This document shows, one piece after another, positions 61,879-64,000 of a stretch of DNA of 64,000 nt. The DNA comes from an uncultured Chloroflexota bacterium (GTDB taxonomy: Bacteria; Chloroflexota; Anaerolineae; Anaerolineales; Anaerolineaceae). Made by a program: the position numbers and the translations under genes. The stretch lies in assembly GCA_902786265.1 (NCBI GenBank), contig CADACE010000010.1, forward strand, positions 50,774 through 114,773, read 5' to 3'. The notes below the pieces were generated by a model. That model did no database searches. It saw only the letters and a list, made by a program, of their open reading frames with translations, and was not told the DNA's origin. Every line of letters begins with the position of its first letter. The stretch's first letter is position 1.

Positions 61879-62898
61879 ATGAAAAATATGAAAAATATTG
61901 AAAAAAACAATTGTTGTTTAGGCAAAACACTGAAACGGGTATTTCTTATTTCTTACTTCTTATTTCTTATTTTCGCCTTCTCTTCCTGTTCCGGACCGCA
62001 GAAGACCGTCAGTGTGGAAAGTGACCTGGTCGTTGTTGGCTTTTCCCAGGTCGGTTCGGAGAGCGACTGGCGCAAGGCAAATACGATCAGTATGCAGGAT
62101 GCCTTTTCCGCGGAAAACGGCTATCGTCTGATCCTGGATGACGCGCAGCAAAAACAGGAACGGCAAATCACGGCGATCCGCAACTTTATCAACCAGGGCG
62201 TGGATTATATCGTATTGGCTCCCATAACCATGGAAGGCTGGGATACAGTGCTGACAGAGGCAAAAGCCGCCGGGATCCCGGTGATCATCGTGGACCGCAT
62301 GGTCGACACCGATGACCCCGACATATTCACCTGTTGGGTCGGCAGTGATACCCGCAGGGAAGGCGACACCGCCGTGCAATGGATGGAAAAGAACCTGAAC
62401 GGCCCGCTTCGTATCATGCATCTGCAGGGGAATATCGGTTCCTCTGCTCAGGCAGGCCGCACAGACGGGCTGGACGCCGGTTTGCAGGCACATCCGGATT
62501 GGGAACTGGTTTTCCGTGCCCCGGGCGATTTCGTCCAGGCAAAGGGGCAGGAGCTGATGGAAGAAGTGCTGGAGAAAGGGCTCGATTTCAACGTGATCTA
62601 CGCGGAAAATGATAACATGGCTTACGGTGCGGTCAACGCGCTGAAAAACCATGACATCGTCCCCGGGAAAGATGTGACCATCATCAGCTTTGACGCTGCC
62701 CATGATGCGCTTCATATGGTGCTTTCCGGGGAGCTGAACCTGGACGTGGAATGCAACCCGCTGCATGGTCCCCGTGTCCGTGCCCTTATTGAACAGCTCC
62801 GGGCAGGAAAAACACCGCAGAAATATACGTATGTGGATGAAGTCTATTTTGACTCGGAAAACCTGACGGAAGAGATCATCGCCGAACGGATTTATTAG
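61879..62898 (+). CDS. Sugar-binding sensor lipoprotein, YtfQ-like
   Basis: About 339 residues from the chosen ATG (61879; GGAAGG is close in front; ATGs at 61858, 61867 and 61888 and a GTG at 61828 are alternatives). The signal is KTLKRVFLISYFLFLIFAFSSC, with FSSC as lipobox, so the protein is lipid-anchored. The mature part is a close relative of the YtfQ-like protein at 58740: GFSQVGSESDWRKANTISM, LDDAQQKQERQITAIRNFINQGVDYI, MEGWDTVLTEAKAAGIPVIIVDRMV, YAENDNMAYGAVNAL and DVECNPLHGPR. It lacks transporter partners on this strand and follows the sensor kinase, so it probably presents the sugar to the kinase. Codons of its signal core are a heptad repeat. Confidence 0.88.
   Translation: MKNMKNIEKNNCCLGKTLKRVFLISYFLFLIFAFSSCSGPQKTVSVESDLVVVGFSQVGSESDWRKANTISMQDAFSAENGYRLILDDAQQKQERQITAIRNFINQGVDYIVLAPITMEGWDTVLTEAKAAGIPVIIVDRMVDTDDPDIFTCWVGSDTRREGDTAVQWMEKNLNGPLRIMHLQGNIGSSAQAGRTDGLDAGLQAHPDWELVFRAPGDFVQAKGQELMEEVLEKGLDFNVIYAENDNMAYGAVNALKNHDIVPGKDVTIISFDAAHDALHMVLSGELNLDVECNPLHGPRVRALIEQLRAGKTPQKYTYVDEVYFDSENLTEEIIAERIY
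61941..61975 (+). repeat. ATTTCTT heptads coding for the signal peptide; right arm of the inverted repeat
   Basis: ATTTCTT, ATTTCTT, ACTTCTT, ATTTCTT, ATTTTCG in 7-base phase, read as the hydrophobic codons F-L-I-S-Y-F-L-F-L-I-F. A gain or loss of one unit shifts the reading frame. The block is the reverse complement of 61586-61616. Confidence 0.8.
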
Positions 62899-62945
62899 TA
62901 GCAATCTGCCGACCCAAAACTGAACTGGACCCCGTGCAAAGAAAA

Positions 62946-63017
62946 GGTACATCGGCACCTCTGATACAATGTGTACCGCCGCGAAGCAGGTACACTTGTA
63001 TCAGGTGCCGGTGTACC
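62946..63017. repeat. GGTACA-TGTACC palindrome
   Basis: Two arms of about 30 bases, each itself bounded by GGTACA and TGTACC, centred on GCCGCGAAGCA. Differences between the arms are one substitution and three single-base gaps. Shortly after the sensor lipoprotein stop, so it may act as its terminator. Confidence 0.6.
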
Positions 63018-63117
63018 GCCTATAATCGCAGGGAGAGCGCCTATCCTTGCGTTGACGATATGGTTTGGTTTGGATCGCAGGTCTGCAATTCTCCGCGGGA
63101 TCAGGCGGCATCATGGC

Positions 63118-63185
63118 GGGACGTACACAACTGACCCGAGTCCGGGTCAGATTGTATACGTCCCGGTGACCCGGTCCCGGGTCAC
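63118..63185. repeat. Tandem GC-rich hairpins
   Basis: Stem one pairs 63118-63138 with 63143-63164 (one bulge); stem two pairs GTGACCCG (63166-63173) with CGGGTCAC (63178-63185). The shared GACCCG/CGGGTC core in both suggests duplication of a REP-like unit. Confidence 0.65.
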
Positions 63186-63387
63186 GCTGTGGCGGTACAC
63201 ATCACTCTTCCTGCGGTGCGAGAGGGCGGAGCTCCTCGGCTGTCGCCTTGGGATAACCGTCCCCCACCCCTTGCCCGGGCGAACCGTCCCCCGTCTTTGT
63301 TCTATTTCGTTACCACATTTTTTGCGATTTGTCAACGGACAATATTGCCGGTTTTCTTTTTCAAAGTTTTGCTGTAAACTGTTTTTC

Positions 63388-63436
63388 AGGAAGCAGGAAG
63401 AAGTAAAGAATGAAGAAGTAAGAATGAAGAAGGATT
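63388..63436. repeat. Purine-rich heptad array
   Basis: Seven units in one phase: AGGAAGC, AGGAAGA, AGTAAAG, AATGAAG, AAGTAAG, AATGAAG, AAGGATT. It is related to the AAATAAG array at 61.59 kb. Confidence 0.65.
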
Positions 63437-63485
63437 CAATTGGCAAGAGTAAGAAGTCCACAGGAGCCTTGATCCGGAGAAATTA

Positions 63486-63520
63486 ACTTCACTCTGAACG
63501 CTTCACACTTCACACTAAAC
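63486..63520. repeat. ACTTCAC heptad array
   Basis: Five units: ACTTCAC, TCTGAAC, GCTTCAC, ACTTCAC, ACTAAAC, ending directly before the ribosome site of the next gene (GAGAGGAG). Confidence 0.65.
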
Positions 63521-63535
63521 GAGAGGAGAACGGTG

Positions 63536-64000
63536 ATGAACGACGAACTGAAAAGATCCATCGAAGAGATCGAAAAGACCGAAGAGATTTTCGAACCGGA
63601 TATCTATGGTTTGGAACACATCACCGATTTCGACTCCTATGACGCGCGTCTGAAGGACGCGCTGGCGGACTATGAGGCGGCCTGCAGGGCTTTCCGCGCT
63701 GCAGACCCCAACAAGCGGCTCATCATGAAAGCGGCCGAAGCGGTGGAAATGACCGCAAAGGTGCTGGTCGCGCGTGTTTCCGTGATCTTCCACATGCCGG
63801 ATGCGGCTGTGGAAAAGCGCATGGAAGGGCGTGAGATCCTGGACAGGATCTGTAAGGACGCCAATATCCGTGAACAGGACTGCAGCCAGTATTATTACGC
63901 AGTAGCGGACAAATATCCGGAACAGACCGAATATCTGGCCGGGCTGATGATTGAAAAACAGGCCCGCATGAATTTCCTCAACCGCTGCATGGCGACCCAG
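63536..64000 (+). CDS. Unknown helical protein, 5-prime part
   Basis: 155 codons open to the right edge. The start ATG has GAGAGGAG 6-7 bases upstream. The product begins MNDELKRSIEEIEKTEEIFEPD and is rich in Ala, Glu, Lys and Arg with helical pattern; no signal peptide or membrane helix. I recognise no family. Codon use (C/G-ending) matches the neighbouring real genes, and the frame has no stop over 465 bases, so it is very likely a gene. It is the position where a partner of the sensor kinase would be expected, but nothing seen so far resembles a receiver domain. Confidence 0.75.
   Translation, partial: MNDELKRSIEEIEKTEEIFEPDIYGLEHITDFDSYDARLKDALADYEAACRAFRAADPNKRLIMKAAEAVEMTAKVLVARVSVIFHMPDAAVEKRMEGREILDRICKDANIREQDCSQYYYAVADKYPEQTEYLAGLMIEKQARMNFLNRCMATQ

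Larger units (their letters stand above)
62899..63535. other. 637-base gap packed with hairpins
   Basis: No credible gene. Imperfect palindrome of GGTACA...TGTACC type (62946-63017). A 20-bp hairpin GGGACGTA ... TACGTCCC (63118-63164) with loop AGTC. A second hairpin GTGACCCG / CGGGTCAC (63166-63185). A direct repeat AACCGTCCCCC (63255-63265, 63282-63292). Then two heptad arrays. An open frame that crosses all these (62971-63486) has no protein pattern. Confidence 0.65.

Noticed and set aside
62971..63486. 171-codon plus-strand frame
   Set aside because: It crosses several palindromes and a heptad array; composition is unlike the real genes and no domain is visible.
1..64000. tRNA or rRNA genes
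   Set aside because: No cloverleaf with T-loop GTTCGAATC-type sequence or rRNA core segments was recognised on either strand by eye; a covariance search would be needed to exclude them fully.

Overview
The window looks like bacterial chromosome of roughly 50% GC. A member of the Chloroflexota, class Anaerolineae, is my best inference, held with moderate confidence. The reasons are a PknB-type kinase carrying an NBR1-like Ig domain, lipoproteins with a typical lipobox, FemAB-type peptidyl transferases, oxygen-scavenging and fermentative enzymes of an anaerobe, and several TTG start codons; an anaerobic Firmicute-like lineage is not excluded. I found no rRNA, tRNA, CRISPR array, transposase gene or prophage. 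The two ends cut genes: a metallophosphoesterase at the left and an unrecognised alpha-helical protein at the right.

Layout. 1-3.8 kb (minus): a probable pseudokinase, a tail-anchored protein with four 25-residue repeats, a flavin amine-oxidase-like enzyme and a phosphoesterase form one operon. 4.0-6.9 kb (minus): fumarase (fumC) then aspartase (aspA). 7.0-9.8 kb (minus): a C39-like lipoprotein peptidase and a GT39-like membrane glycosyltransferase. 10.0-15.4 kb (plus): a polyprenyl glycosylphosphotransferase, a FlaA1/PglF-type sugar dehydratase and two FemAB-like transferases, i.e. a cell-surface polymer operon. 15.8-20.3 kb (plus): VanZ-like protein, nicotinate phosphoribosyltransferase, and a flavodiiron/flavin reductase/double rubredoxin fusion. 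20.4-26.6 kb (minus): aldo/keto reductase with ferredoxin domain, AAA/PD-(D/E)XK protein, guanine deaminase, Fic protein, small exported protein. 26.8-33.0 kb (plus): heterodimeric ABC exporter, CLC antiporter, exported family II pyrophosphatase-like protein. 33.1-35.7 kb (minus): GH13 glycosidase and iron alcohol dehydrogenase. 36.6-38.6 kb (plus): membrane SpoIIE-type phosphatase between two related palindromic repeats. 39.2-40.7 kb (minus): TlpA-like thioredoxin and CPBP protease. 40.9-45.8 kb (plus): complete branched-chain amino-acid ABC transporter livHMGFJ.

46.1-59.7 kb (minus) is a pentose island: a YtfQ/R/T-YjfF type sugar importer, then araA-araB-araD, then a second CUT2 sugar importer (binding protein, permease, ATPase, permease). 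Divergent from it (60.1-62.9 kb, plus) lie a YesM/LytS-type sensor kinase and a lipoprotein paralogue of the YtfQ-like binding protein. This suggests a sugar-sensing kinase and binding-protein pair that controls the island; no response regulator is visible inside the window.

The most unusual feature is non-coding. Many intercistronic gaps hold arrays with strict 7-bp periodicity but differing heptamers (4.0, 34.6, 44.3, 49.6, 51.0, 61.6, 61.8, 63.4, 63.5 kb), often abutting a stop codon and often next to a solute-binding-protein gene. Some give G-quadruplex-capable G tracts in the mRNA, and one 31-bp heptad block occurs as an inverted repeat whose right arm encodes the signal peptide of the sensor lipoprotein. 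Dispersed palindromic REP-like elements form a second repeat class.
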